Origin: Melanocharis versteri
Lineage: Eukaryota; Chordata; Aves; Passeriformes; Melanocharitidae
Length of the DNA: 64,000 bases
Direction: 5' to 3'
Assembly (NCBI GenBank): GCA_013397845.1
Contig: VZTG01006666.1
Span: 310,369 to 374,368, forward strand
The notes beneath the pieces are model-generated. The model did not search any database, was not told the DNA's origin, and saw only the letters and a program-made list of their open reading frames with translations. Every line of letters starts with the position of its first letter. The stretch's first letter is position 1. The position numbers and the translations under genes were made by a program. This document shows positions 48,741 through 61,115 of the stretch, piece after piece.

Positions 48741-51700
48741 ATGTCAGCAAGGCACAGCAAGCTCTGATTTGCATTTGTGCAATTTACTGCTGTTTGGTGG
48801 CCAGCTAATCTCCACCAGTGCAAATAGCAGCTTTGCCTGTGTGCACTTGGGGACAATGCTGACAAAGCTCCATCAGTGGCTGTCACCAGTGGTATAATAT
48901 GGCAAAATCCCCAAACCAAACAAGACCTTAATTTCTCATTGAGTTTTGAGTTTCCTGAAATCTAAAGTTGAAAGGGGCTTCATCCTTTACTCAAGGAGTA
49001 AAATCCTCTGGTGGGAAAAAGTAAATAAAGGTTCACAGTGCACAGGCTTTCTGCAAATAAAGGCCTGAGAATCTCACCAGTGGGATCAGTGCGGTGTAAC
49101 TGCAGCAGCATCTCAGCCTCATCTGTGTTGCAGGACCTTGGGAAAAGCAAGTTCAGCTTCTTCTGACGAACCCGTGTCATCACTGGAATGTTTTCAGACT
49201 ACATTTTTCATATGTTAATAGTTTCCACATTATTAAACTGGATCTAATTATGCTTGGTTTGCTAGGAGCAGCAAATCATATTCACAATTGTGCTTTCATT
49301 AAAAAAATTATTCTATACAAAGATTTCATTAAGATGTTAATTGCTACTGGAATTATATGCACATAAATAATAAACAAGAATACCTACACATTATTAAAAA
49401 ATAATTTCCACAAATACCAAGCCATTTACTTTAATATGTTTTAGATTTTAAGTGGGAAGCCTATTCTACCCAGTGCCTAGAATCAGCAAAAGATTCTCTA
49501 TTATGAAAACGTGGCTTTATTTCCTTGTCTGCAGAGTGTGACTTTCCAGACCATACTAAAAGAATAGGTGATGCCCTTTTAGCATAAAAAAAAAAAGAAT
49601 GTGTGGACCCTGTTTTTTAACAAAGCAAGAGGAATCTCTCAACCTTCAAAGAGGTCTGAATGGGGCAACCATGTCCCTTGCCAGAATCCCTCTGAATTTT
49701 CTGGTCTTTCTTGGCAAAGAATTCACTGTGGGATGGAAGTGAACTCCCTGGCCCATGTATGATCACCAATTCCCAGATAGCAAGGGCAGCAAGGACACAG
49801 TGGTGGTCAAAATCCTAACAGGATACCCTTCCTCCACTGCGGTGGTAGCAGCTCACAGAGTTGAGTTCAGTCACATCAAAGCATCTGTGCTTCTGCCTAT
49901 TGGTCTCCAGATGCAATGACAACACAGGGTTTATTTTTGGCCTCTAGAATGAGAATTCCTTGCTCTTGCAGAGCATACTGGACACTGAGATCAAAGATGC
50001 CCTGTGTGAGGTCTGCCAACATGCCCTGTTGGGCAATAGCCGTCTTTGGTGACACAAAAAGAAGAATGAAAAGGAAAATACAAAAGCTCTGTCAGTATCA
50101 ACAAATTCTCCTTTCCATGCCTACCTTCTAGCACCACAGGCTGGCTAAGTGTGCAGGAATGGAGAGCTTTCACTTGGGAGAAAAGTGGAAAAGAACAAGA
50201 GGAATGTAAATGCCATGTGAAAACACACTCAGAATTATAAAAACTCTTTTCTTCAAGCAGAGCCACAATAGAAGCCTGAAAGCCTGAGCAATACAAACTA
50301 GGAAATAGAGAAAGGAAATTAAATTTTTAAGACCCTGGATGTTTAGATAGTGTTATCTTCAAGACAACAAACAGCAAGGGGCCAGGAAATTCCAAATTAA
50401 ATCCAACACTCTCCTTATTTCCTGATTTTCTCTTGTTAAGGATAAAAAACACAGCCAGGATCAAGTTAACATTATATTTCCTGCCATGTGACTCTATTGG
50501 CATAATTTTTGTTGCTAGGTATATGTGGACTGACCTACTCTGAAATTAAAACAAAATTCATTTCCTTGGCATGCAAAGAGAGGTAAGACAAGAATTTCAG
50601 AGCTGTATTCACAAGAAACCTAACAAGCCCAGCTGCTGGTTCCACAAGGTTTTTTGTAAATCCAAGGTGAATGTCTCACGGATGGAGCTCATGGCTGATG
50701 ACAGATCCTTTTGTTATTAGATGACATTTATTGATTAGTGTGAGCTATTCGACGAGCGTTTATCCTACCAGAATTTAAATCATGGAGCTCATTGGTGTTG
50801 CTGCAACACAGCTGCCATTTTCTGAAGTGCAGGAATTCCCACGAGTTGACTATGAAAGGCAGGAGGAAAGCTTCATGAATTCACCCCACACTCCTCTGCA
50901 CCCACCAGCTCACCAGGGCCATTGGTTACTTGAAGCTCTCAACATGCCCTTCTTCAGGGAGAGATCATCTGGGGTGCAAGATGATGATCTGACTGGCAGT
51001 AGGAACTCCTGAGGGGAGGGCTGACATGTATGAGCCCAAAGAGTAGTGCAAGGAAACCTGTGCCATCCCCAGGCTCATCCTTGGCATGGGGTGGAGAGCC
51101 CAGGGGGGGAGGTCTGTGGCTGTGGCCTGCAAAGCTCAGCAGTAACAGCAGCATATGGAGGACAACTGGGTGTGAGTTAGTGCCAATGCAGCTTATTTGC
51201 CAGGCAAAAGGGATTTGAAAGGAAACCGAGTGGATTACAAAGCTCCAGCTGGCCACACACTGTTTGGCACAGGCTTGGCACAGGCAGTAACGTGCCCAGT
51301 CGTAGGCTGGCACTGAGCCTACCCTACTCCTCTCTCTGCAGCCAGGGTCCTTCCAGCCACCAAAGCCCAGCACAACCTTCCAGTACCTTCCTTGTTATCA
51401 GGAAATAGTTTGGACTCAGACCTTATTAACAAAAAGATTTTGCCCCCATGGGCTATGGGGGCTCAGCAGCCTCAAGCTCAGGCTTTCCTCAAATGCTTCC
51501 CTGCATTAATGCTGAGCCTGCAACAAGCCCCTTCCTTTTCATTTTGAGAGAAGTCCATCGCTGGCCCGAGGGCAAACAGCAGCCAGGAGGAGCTGCAGAT
51601 CCCACAGGAGTAGCAGAAGCTGCCTGGTTCCTGCTAGCTTGACCTGAGCCCTCCGTCAGCATCCAGAGGCCCGCAGGTCCCAAAGCACAGCCCAGAGGCT

Positions 51701-51969
51701 CAGCTATGGTTTTCAAAGCAAAGAGTTGGACTTTGATTATTACTTTGAGATTACTGTTATGGAGCAATTTTAGTCATCATGACCCAACATTTCACTGATA
51801 TCTTTGAAAACTGACCCAAACTTCTGAGCTAATTCTGTGCTTTTAGAAACTATTTTTATGATCCTGGAATCCTCAGAACTGAGACATAGAAGTGGCATGA
51901 CTTTGTCCTTTTCCCTATGCCAATTTTAATTTTTAAAACTTCCTCTTTTCATTCAAAGTCAACAGTTCT
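48741..51969. other. Intergenic DNA, nothing recognised
   Basis: Non-coding sequence. Open frames up to 139 codons (50954-51373 minus) show no domain or splice structure. A moderately GC-rich patch lies at about 51040-51680. Confidence 0.55.
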
Positions 51970-52193
51970 GGAAAGGAACAAAGGAGGGAGAGAGGGAGGA
52001 ACAGAGGATTTCAGGAAGGGATAAAATGGGGAAGGAGGGAAGAAAGAAAAAGGTAGGAGGGGAAAAGGAAAAGGTAGAGATGGAAAGAAAGAAAGACAAA
52101 GGAATAGAAAAAAGAAAGAATGAGAGAAAGGAAGGAAGGAAGGAAGGAAGGAAGGAAGGAAGGAAGGAAGGAAGGAAGGAAGGAAGGAAGGAA
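51970..52193. repeat. Polypurine tract ending in (GGAA)16
   Basis: From about 51970 the plus strand is almost only A and G, and it ends with about 16 perfect GGAA units (52130-52193). Lys/Arg/Glu-rich frames on plus and Ser/Phe/Pro-rich frames on minus are repeat translations. Confidence 0.95.
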
Positions 52194-52996
52194 ATATATT
52201 TTGTAGCCAGAAAGGTTAGGGGAATTACACTTGTATACAAGTGACTTTTGAAAGGAAGGATTCTATACTGTGTTTTTGATCCTTCTATTTTACTTCCTCT
52301 TTAATATTTTTTCATTCCTCTTGGAAAAATCTAGCAACACAGTTTGCATTTCAAGCAACACTGTGAATCAATCTGCCAGAGACAGATAGATACGGTTCTT
52401 TCTCTGCTAAGGTCTGGCATCTCACTTCTTGATGAACCAATCTCGCCAAAGACAAGCTGAAATTTTAAGACATCACTGAAGGGTGTGGAGGTCCTTTACA
52501 GGATTTGCGAGGAAGTTTTATCACAAGGATTAAAAGTTATAAATAAAACCCTCCAAAGCTGGTGGCATAGTGCTGCTGTAAGTGATGCCTCAACACAGCC
52601 CTGCCACGATAGCTTTATGAAAACCATCATCAAGAAAACCTACGAAAATGAGACACTAAGTTTGTCATTTTTTAAACTTTAGATGCCTCTGAGCTTCCTT
52701 TTGCCACTCTGTCTCCTCTTCAGTTAAAAATGCTTGAACGAAAAGAGAAGGAAAAACAAGGAAAGACTGGGGGGACAACAGTCATGGACATTTATTCATT
52801 TTATTTTTCCTGGAGGGACAAAGAGAGAGAGAGGGGGAGAGAGGGAGAGGAAGAGGGAGAGATGGAGCTCAAATTTTGTAGAAAAAGTTGTATTTTTCCT
52901 TATTTAAAATGTTGAATATAAATTTCACGCACTTTAGAACAAAATGCAGGATGAAGAATCTCTACCAGCCCCAGGCAGAGGCAGAGGAGAACCACC
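52194..52996. other. Intergenic DNA with a GA-rich run
   Basis: No gene is recognised. A GA-rich simple-repeat stretch lies at about 52818-52864. The region ends at a short assembly gap. Confidence 0.6.
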
Positions 52997-53041
52997 NNNN
53001 NNNNNNNNNNNNNNNNNNNNNNNNNNNNNNNNNNNNNNNNN
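52997..53041. other. Assembly gap (N, 45 bases)
   Basis: A run of N flanked by GAACCACC and CCCCCCAG. Confidence 1.
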
Positions 53042-53450
53042 CCCCCCAGATGCATGCATTGTGAGATATTTCGGGTGAGTTAGGAGGCAAGGGAGTAAGA
53101 GAGGTCTCCAGCAACAAGGTGATGACAAAGCACCCAAAAGAATTTTTGGATGCAATTTAATGGACTCTCTTTCATTAACTAAACTCCTATTCTGCTCAAT
53201 TACACAGTGACCAAAGGCCGGATCCATTTTCTCAGTTGAAGAAAAGAAAGACATACATCTCTCAGGAAAGCACGTCAGCTGCCAGACTAAGGATTAACAT
53301 ACAGGATTTCTCTCTGCATCCCACATTCCACCCTTTCTGCTCAAGTTCTACTAATTTGTGTAGAAACATGAGAGATTCCTAGGGTATGGCATGAAGGGAA
53401 TCAGGGACCTTCCCTTATGTAGCCTCACTGCTAAGGGGCTGTGAATGGTG

Positions 53451-53505
53451 AAACAGCAGTCTGTGCTCTTATTTTATCATAAAATAAGAGCACAGACTGC
53501 TGTTT
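53451..53505. repeat. Perfect inverted repeat: 27-base arms, 1-base loop
   Basis: The left arm (53451-53477, beginning AAACAGCAGTCTGTGCTC) is exactly reverse-complementary to the right arm (53479-53505, ending GAGCACAGACTGCTGTTT). A single C at 53478 is the spacer. Symmetry stops at the next base pair outside (G at 53450, A at 53506). No transposon termini or target duplications are apparent. I do not recognise a family or a known hairpin RNA. Confidence 0.97.
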
Positions 53506-54129
53506 AATGTAAAATGCAGACAACAGGTATCTCCTGAAAATGGAACAGGGTTTCAGGGTTGTGTTCTTACTAGCACCTTTGCACATCAGGCCAACAAACC
53601 TTCAGTTCTCTGAACAGTGAAGGGCTCCTCCTGAAGACAAAATGGGTGGAGGGCATGAAGATGGATGAAGCAGTGCATGAAGGTGGGAGAAGCACATGAA
53701 AGAATTAGGAACACATAAGGAACAACGCTCACCCCTGTGTGATTTACCAGATTCAAATGAGAAGCTGGTTCAGGAACAAGGATTGTGGTTTGTATCTACT
53801 GAATGACAAACTGTGTTTAATAAAGATGTGACTCTACAAAGAATTTAGGACGGAGGCATAGCAAGCAGGTGAATGCAGACATCAGTGTCATAGGGCATAT
53901 ATGGTTCTTAGTTAAATAGATAATGCTGAAAAATTAGAAACTGTCAAAAAGAGTCAGAAAAAATACCCAACATGAGACAAAAGATTTTGAGAGGACCTTG
54001 AAGGAGCTTAGTCATAAAAGAAGAACTAAAAATGATTGATTGGCGTGTTGGTGGAGAAAAAATTTTCCATAAAGAAAAAATATGAAGTACTACAAAACTG
54101 CTGACTTTAGCAGAAACAGAAACCAGCGG

Positions 54130-54425
54130 CTGAAAGAGGAAGGCAGATGTGTTCATATTTTGAAAGAGGAGAAATTCTTGTACAGAACAGAAGGCAATAA
54201 ACCTATGGAACAAGCCTCCAAAGAAAGTTCTGGACTTTGAGTCTTTCAATGACCCCAGAGCAAGTCTGGGTGCTTTTCTGGCAGGTATTGTTAAACATAG
54301 GCTTCAGCTGAGTTACCAGCCTCAGCACAACAGCAACAGACAGACAGGGAAGAGCGTCTCACAGACACAAAATTGGACCAGATGGTCTGGTGGGTCCTTT
54401 TGGATGTGTTCTCTCTGAACATGCA
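54130..54425 (+). mobile_element. Probable CR1 LINE fragment, plus strand, diverged
   Basis: The order CTATGGAACAAGCCTCCAAA, TCTTTCAATGACCCCAGAGC, GTGCTTTTCTGGCAGGTATT, and ACCAGATGGTCTGGTGGGTC resembles a CR1 3' region read in the sense direction. It is strongly diverged and the ends are approximate. The minus-strand open frame at 53944-54249 overlaps it and is not supported as a gene. Confidence 0.6.
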
Positions 54426-57400
54426 CACTTAAGGTCTTTAAAGCTTTCTTAGAAAATTACAAATGCCTTCCCCTCAGATTAGCAAGTGCAGCACGTGGGC
54501 AGCTTGGATAAAACCAGTGCTTTAACAATAAAAAAAAAGATTCAATTATGCATGACTTGCCCCTACAGGATATCCCAATGCCCCAAAGGATATTGGCATT
54601 TTTACTTCTACTGGCTTGGAACCTGCTGTGAATACCACTTGGACCAGGAAGACTGATGACATTTTGAAAGAACTACATCATTCACCTGATGAACTTTTTA
54701 TGAGACAAGGAATTTACTTTTATCCATTTATCTACAAAGATAAACATCTGAAGGCTTTAAAACTGAAAAACATGTAAAAAACCCTGTCTTTTCAGGACAT
54801 ACTATGAAGTACATACACATACTATTTTGCCAGTTTATAAGGTTTGTCTCTCAGCATGCTGCCCCATTAAATTCCCTGGTGGCCTCTCTTTCTCCTTTTT
54901 CAGTTGTTTGGATGAAGTCCTAGCCCCACCTCAGTCTATGGCTAAACTTAATGTGGGAAAAGAGGGGAGGTTTTGCAGTCTCTCTTTTGCCTTTAAAACG
55001 CCTTCCTGCTAACCTTTTCGGATTTCCCAGGTTTGTCTAACCAGCGCTGCTTATCCTGACAGCTTTGGCTGGTCCTCTACTCCCTTCTGTGTGAGTGTGG
55101 TGAGGGAACAAGCCTTCACCTTACTCTGTCTTCAAGGTCACACCAGAGACAGTGGCTGGGCCAGTGCTGTACAACCCCCACACACATGTTTCTTAACACT
55201 CAAACTTGCAATTCTTTTTAAGTTTTCTGTGATTTCTTAAGCTCCATACCAACAATTCAGGTGTTCTTCCAGGCAGCACCGTACTCATAACAACAAAAAA
55301 CACACACAAGGTTGGGGCTTTCAGCTGCGGAATGGGGCTCTGGGTGCTTGAGGTAACACAGTGAGATATTCACCCTCCAAGCTAATTGTAAATGCAGGAG
55401 ACAATAGACACAGTTTGCTAAGAGTTTTTACACATGATTGCTAGCAACAGAGAAGAAGCTCAGAAAAAAATGTTCCTAATCCAGGTTCACGATAGAAGAG
55501 TATTTAAGAAGAGCATTCACAGGTACCTCCAAACTAATTCTCGGTTCTGACCTCTCCTTTCTTGTCTCTTCAAAAACTATGCTTGCTGTAGTCTTACATC
55601 TTTCTTGCTCATTCTTTCAGTCTATCCTTGCCAGTGACTTCCAGCCTCCATTCTTCAGATTTCTCACCCCCATTTCTGCTTTCTTATCCATTTAGCTCTA
55701 TGCTTTCCCTCCAGCTTTGTTCTTCATCACTCCAGTCCCTTGACTCTCCTGTCCCAGCATCCAAGGTTGCTTCCTCATTTTTAGTGTCTTCATCCTGCCT
55801 TTATTCTCTCCATCTTCATGTTCAGCATGCTTGGTTCCTTGCTTGACCTCTCTCTATCTGCCTCCCAAGGCGTCACAATCCCAGTCTCTTGCCTCATGTT
55901 ACTCACAATTCCTGTCTGTCTTTCTGTCCAGCCAATTCTTCCCCTCAGCGAAGATCCCGCTCACAGGCATCTCTCTTTTCACAGTATCTGCTCCTCCTTC
56001 CCCCTTCCATTAGGTTTCTAAGCATATTCTCTTTTTATCACTAAGCTCAAGGTGCTTCTTAATTTCTTTGTTCTTCTCAGCCTTTCTTCCATAACCCTCT
56101 CTTTAGTACTCCCAGTCTCTGCTCCTTTCCCAGTTTCCCCCCACCCCACCCTACTCTCACCAGCCCTTCTCAAAATACTCAGGCAGCCTGTTTTAATCTT
56201 CTTGCTCTTTCCTACTTCTCTTCCATCATCTCCAAGCCACAGTGTCATTCCTTTCCTGATCTATCTTAGTCTTACCAGCACGAAGGTAGAGCTGTGTTGA
56301 TGGGAGAGTACACTGAGACAGGGGGAAACTGGGATGGAATCAGAAACTAGGAATGCAAGAGAAATGGTCAAGATGGGATCAGCAGCTTGTTTCTCCACTG
56401 AGTGGGGCCTCCAAAAAAAAATTAACCCAAATTTGACTGCACTTTCTGTGTACTCAGGAAGAAAGATAGTATCTTGAAGATCACATGTTAATTATGGAAA
56501 AAATCTGCTTTAAAATGCTAAAATTTGGCAGTTAAAGGTAGCAAAAATTTGGGTCATTGCAATTATCAAGGGACCTTAATTAATAATTTGCCATTATTCT
56601 ACATGTAATTCAACATAATTTTATCCCAAAATAGTAACGGTTTCATCTGCATGACAATTTCATATTATTATGTCATTCTAATGTTGTGACAACATGTGAT
56701 ACCTTCAATAAGGATCAGTACAAAGTGCAAGAAGACTTTGTAGGAACACATACTACGAAACCATTTCTTTGGGAAAGGGCTTACAATCCCAAATGAAGAT
56801 TTAATTGGCTCAATTCTTCCCATTTCACCCAGCAACTTTTTGATTTTAAGAACACGAGGATAGAGTGCAAAAGACAACAAGGTTAATTCATTCTAAATAG
56901 CCAATTATCCATATATGGCCATGCAGGATCAGGGGTTTAATTGCTTCAGACATGCAAGCTTTTTCTCTAGCTGACTTTTCATGGCCCACAAACACACAAA
57001 TGCCTGCAAAAATAGCAGTGTTCTGAAAATGCACCACAATGAATTTTCCAGTCTAAGCGCTCTGACCCTGTTCTAAGTCAAAGGTTTTTCTGTACAGTTC
57101 AGTAAAAAATTTAGTAAATTATAGGTGAACGACACTGGCCTACTATAACAAGATTCTTATAATGAAGTAGGAGCAGAATGCCCAGCTCTTGAAAAATCTA
57201 TCTCCATACTTTACAGAAAAACAACTGGAAAATGCAGAGCTCAATTTCCAAAACCCATACAAAATGCTGTACATTTGGCTTAGCAGTTAGCTGTACTTTT
57301 CTGCTTCATAAAATCATAAATCAAATTCTTTTCTTATTTTCTCCCTGTAATAACTGCAAAATGCTGAAATTTTGCCACTGGTCAGGGAGCACTGAATCAG

Positions 57401-59899
57401 GGTTTCAACTAGCAATTCTTTATTTTACTTTATGAAACATCAGGTTAAAAAATTACCATATTTTCCTAGCAATCTCTCTCCTCTATCTATAACAACAAAG
57501 GAAAAGCATAAGTACTGATCATTTTGTAAAGTCTGTTTGACTAAATGAAGTTACCAAAAAAATACTAAAATCTCTGAAATTCACCATAAAAGTTTCATTT
57601 CCAAAAAGAGACAGTAAAGCTGTCAAAGAAAAAAAAATAATTTCTATAATATATAGAATTTCACCAGACATAAATCGAATTGCACATGCATCTAGACTTA
57701 AATAACTATATAAATGCATCCTAAATCTCCTGAGACAGATGGTAGGTCATATACAGACAAGATATGCATTCCAAAATGATTTTTCTTTAATAGGAATAAG
57801 AAAAGGGAAGATGAAAGGATAGTGGGTAAATGCTTAAAATCCTGTTAAATTAAAATAAAACCCACAATATTATGCTGCAGTATTAAACAATGCAAAGCAA
57901 ATGAAACCAAGGGACGACAAGGTTGTTTTGCTCCTGATTCAGGAAATCACTTAAGCATATGTATGAGGACATCTTGGTTCAGGAAGGAATGTAAGTGCAA
58001 GCTTAAATTTAATCATGATGAGATTTTCACCTTCGGTCTGGCTCCTGTATCCTGGGTCCAGCATCTGGTGTAGTGGGAAGAGGTACAAGGTATCCTCTGT
58101 AGAGAAAAACAGGTGAAAAGGTCTCCTGGCAGATGGTCTGAGCTTGATGGCCCTCTGAGATGTGGTGGAGGAGGGCATTTGAGTGAGGGTAAATAGATTT
58201 TCTGTATGAGCTCCCAAAGCACTGGGATTTCTGTACAGATCACACTTTACAGAGCATACTGGGGAGGCTGCCCGGTCTGCATCGGCCAAAAGCTCTTGTG
58301 AACTCCTGAGATCATGAAGATGTACATAGCCAATAAAGAACAAAATCTCCTTGATCTACTCTAAGGTCCCCACATTCTTTGGTACGGATTAGTTCAGCTA
58401 ATCCATACCAGAAACTTCATTTCTTGAACTACTCTGCTAATGTATCTATTACTTTTTGCCAGATCTGCTAGCAGACCATGGAAATTTAAAATCCTCAAAA
58501 TATCAACCCAAATAAGACTGGAGGTTATTTGCAAAAGTTATTAAAATACAAAATGGTTGTATAATACTATATCTTTGCTTCAATATGGAAAAGGATATTC
58601 TACTTCCCTCTCTTTCTCCCTCAGCTATGCTACACCTTAATTACAACATAAAAAGGGGAGTTCAAAAGTCAATTGCAGAACTGATGACAGGATTTCATAT
58701 TCATGACACATTCAGTGGAAACTTTTTCCCAAGTACTGAGACCTGATTTTGGTATATTTTTAAGACCAGCATTCAAAATTTAGTCCCAGACTCACCACAA
58801 TACACTTTCTCTGATTGCAAAAACTCACCTTGAATGTGTAAGCTAGTTTTGCAAACTGCAGAATTGTTATTGTCTGCTTTTTCCTCCTGCGTGCGTTTTC
58901 TTCTTAATGTCACAAGACTTTTAAGTTTGTCCAGCAAATGATATAAAATGACATAGCTAATAATAGCGTTACCAAAAATACAATTTCCCTTTTTAAATCA
59001 AGATATTTTTATAGAATTAAGCGAACATCATTTTTGAATGTGATGTTTTATTTGTGAAAATGTGAATGATCTTTTCCTTAAACAGCAAACAAAATGATGT
59101 ATCTCTGAAAAATATGATAATGCTTTTTTAAGGATGTGCAGATGGTGTAGTTAGAACATCTGCAGCAGCAGAGGATCTGAAGAGAAGGGGAATTTTTTTG
59201 AGAGGATGAGTTACTACCTCCAATCTATGTTTTTGCAATTTTGTTGCAATGTTCTTTACTGAGATGCATTCTCCGGCCTGGAGTGCTCAGTATTTGGCCT
59301 CTTGTCAGAGCTTCTACTGGACTCAAGAGAAAATCTTAATCATAAAATCTATTGAACATTTTAATGAGTCCATAGTACATTTTTCAACACGTCACCAGCA
59401 CAGCTTTTTTAATTTGCATCAAACAATCTTTATTTACTCAAAGCACCTTCATAAACAAAATAGCCATGTAGTGGAGGAGGGCTAGAGAAGGATGGTCAGA
59501 GATATGGTAAGGCTTCAGGATGAAGAATCACTGTGTGGTCTTTTCAGTCCAGAACGAAAATAATCAGGGAACATGTTAGTGGTCCCTTTCAGGGAGACAA
59601 GAGTGTGGATTGACACCTCACTGCCTTTTCAAGAAGGAAGGTGTGACAAATGAAGCAAGCAGGAAGTTGGTTCAGCTGAGACAAAAGATGTGGTCGGGCT
59701 GTGGATCTCCGTGCTGTAGGATGTTTCAGGTGACTGAAGATTACACAGGCCCAAGGGCGCAGTGAACAAACCCATGGAAGAGAAACCCATTCAAAACTGC
59801 TACTGCTTAGAAATTGCATCTGGGTTAGAAAACCTGCAAATGCTGGAGGAACGCATGTGGAAAACGTACAGCCTTGTCCTGTTTTTGTACTCTTTCTAG
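54426..59899. other. Intergenic DNA, no gene recognised
   Basis: Non-coding sequence 3' of SPACA1. The stretch about 55540-56280 is strongly pyrimidine-rich on the plus strand without a simple repeat unit, which produces the Ser/Leu/Pro-rich frames there. A small imperfect hairpin lies at 58381-58409. The 130-codon minus frame at 57951-58343 shows no family resemblance. Confidence 0.55.
58381..58409. repeat. Short inverted repeat (12-base arms, 5-base loop)
   Basis: GGTACGGATTAG and CTAATCCATACC pair at 11 of 12 positions around TTCAG. Seen directly, function unknown. Confidence 0.85.
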
Positions 59900-60028
59900 G
59901 CGTCCTGGCTTTGTCCACCAACGTTTATTACAGAGCTAAATTAATCCTTGGTCTGTTCCTTTTTATGCTTCTGTTCACATACTTTAGTCTCTTTGATGGC
60001 AGAAATGGTTATGTGTGCAAATATGCAG
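59900..60028 (+). other. Candidate exon of an unrecognised membrane protein
   Basis: A strong acceptor (TTTTTGTACTCTTTCTAG) precedes 129 bases that are open in one frame and end at GCAG|GTGACA. The frame encodes a hydrophobic segment beginning AKLILGLFLFMLLFTYFSLF, followed by a short polar loop ending VCKYA. Entry and exit phases are both 1, matching the next candidate exon at 60507. The same frame is open upstream of the acceptor, so the 5' edge is not certain. I do not recognise the protein. This is splice-signal and phase reasoning only, so chance remains quite possible. Confidence 0.25.
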
Positions 60029-60506
60029 GTGACAAATTAATGAAACTTATGAAGCAACTTTTAATGATCTTCCCTACCATTACACATCCTTCCATGGGTC
60101 AAGAAGAAAATTGATTATAGTGATTACATAATAGGTGTTGTGCCTGGAGACCATTGAGGAGTTAAGCAGCACTTATAGTCTCTGCCTGGACTATATGCAT
60201 AGCTTCATCTAGTCTGGACTAACATTTTCACAAAATTAAGAGAAGTTAAATATATAATTTTTAATGTCCTCACTAAAATCTGACTTTGGTTCTCCAGTTC
60301 AGAATTACTCAGACTTTTAAACTATCTGGGCAATGATGTCCACCTAAAAATTTACCCATTTCATTGAAAGTCCAGTGGTCCAAGATAGCAAATGAACTGT
60401 AAAAATTACTTCTTAAAACCAGTATTTCAAACATATTTTAATCTTCTTTGTGACTTATTTCTATGTAATTTCTTTTCTTTTTTTCTAATTCTGTTCTTTT
60501 TTGCAG

Positions 60507-60568
60507 GTCCTGGAAGGACTTACGTACTTTGTGCTCTGTCACTTCTTGTATTATGGCTAATGCAAATG
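60507..60568 (+). other. Candidate exon with a transmembrane segment
   Basis: Long pyrimidine tract and acceptor (TTCTGTTCTTTTTTGCAG), 62 bases, then donor ATG|GTGAGA. In the frame matching the upstream candidate it encodes PGRTYVLCALSLLVLWLMQM, a likely membrane segment. Entry phase is 1 and exit phase 0. It lies antisense to the probable SPACA1 3' UTR. I do not recognise the product. The splice signals are the best of the three candidates. Confidence 0.28.
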
Positions 60569-60647
60569 GTGAGAACACTGTAGCTTCAGGTGGAGACTCC
60601 ATCATCTTCAAAGTTTTCCTCCTGAGAAGGAGACTATTTTTTCCATG

Positions 60648-60726
60648 TTACACAGCGACATTTTGTTGGCCAACCTTCTTGATTGTCTTACTCAGATTTT
60701 GATTTTCAAGTAGATTTACAACAGCC
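60648..60726 (-). CDS. SPACA1: SPACA1 terminal coding exon (cytoplasmic tail)
   Basis: On the minus strand an acceptor TTTTTTCCATTTCAG is followed by G, which completes the Trp codon split from the previous exon. Twenty-five codons follow (AVVNLLENQNLSKTIKKVGQ then QNVAV) and a TAA at 60648-60650. The join gives a membrane-proximal ...LHW-AVVN..., matching the NW-AAVK region after the membrane span of human SPACA1 as I recall it. The tail is about half the human length and otherwise dissimilar. SPACA1 is a single-pass acrosomal membrane protein needed for sperm head shaping and fertilisation in mammals. A minus-strand ATTAAA at 60437-60442 could serve polyadenylation. The exon is too short to stand alone; splice and phase agreement with the next exon supports it. 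Confidence 0.75.
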
Positions 60727-60988
60727 CTGAAATGGAAAAAAATTATTAAACAAAAACATATTTTTAAGTAGGTCTATGTAATTTGCTCTTCCCATCCACC
60801 ATCACTGTGACAGCTTTGCAAAGTACTTCTTCCCTATCCCTAAAAGTTTCTTCCTGTTTTCTCTAGTGGCAAGACAAATATTAAACTACAGACAAAGTTA
60901 AAAAGTTCACCTTAGGTCATGTTTGTCAGCAGGAAAAGCATATTTTGATCAAATGAGACATAAATCACATTGTAGGCTCTCCAGCTAC

Positions 60989-61115
60989 CAGTGAAGAATC
61001 ATCAAGATCATAGCAAAGATCACACCAACAGTCACAATTATTCCAGTTACCAGGCAAAAGACCAGAATGACATTTGTTCTGGTGCTTCTTGATAGCCCTG
61101 ATTCTATTCTCCTTG
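60989..61115 (-). CDS. SPACA1: SPACA1 transmembrane exon
   Basis: The minus-strand frame encodes RRIESGLSRSTRTNV followed by a strongly hydrophobic segment, ILVFCLVTGIIVTVGVIFAM then ILMILHW. It matches the juxtamembrane RR and the I/V-rich span of SPACA1. The donor CACTG|GTAGCT at 60988 splits the Trp codon in phase with the terminal exon across a 262-base intron. The 5' boundary is less certain: an AG at 61117-61116 gives a phase-1 start, but its pyrimidine tract is poor. The frame stays open further upstream to an in-frame stop near 61192. Position and convergence with CNR1 agree with the SPACA1-CNR1 order in mammals. Confidence 0.8.

Noticed and set aside
52026..52244. Lys/Glu/Arg-rich 72-codon frame, and its opposite-strand Ser/Phe/Pro-rich frame
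   Set aside because: Both are translations of the polypurine (GGAA)n tract.
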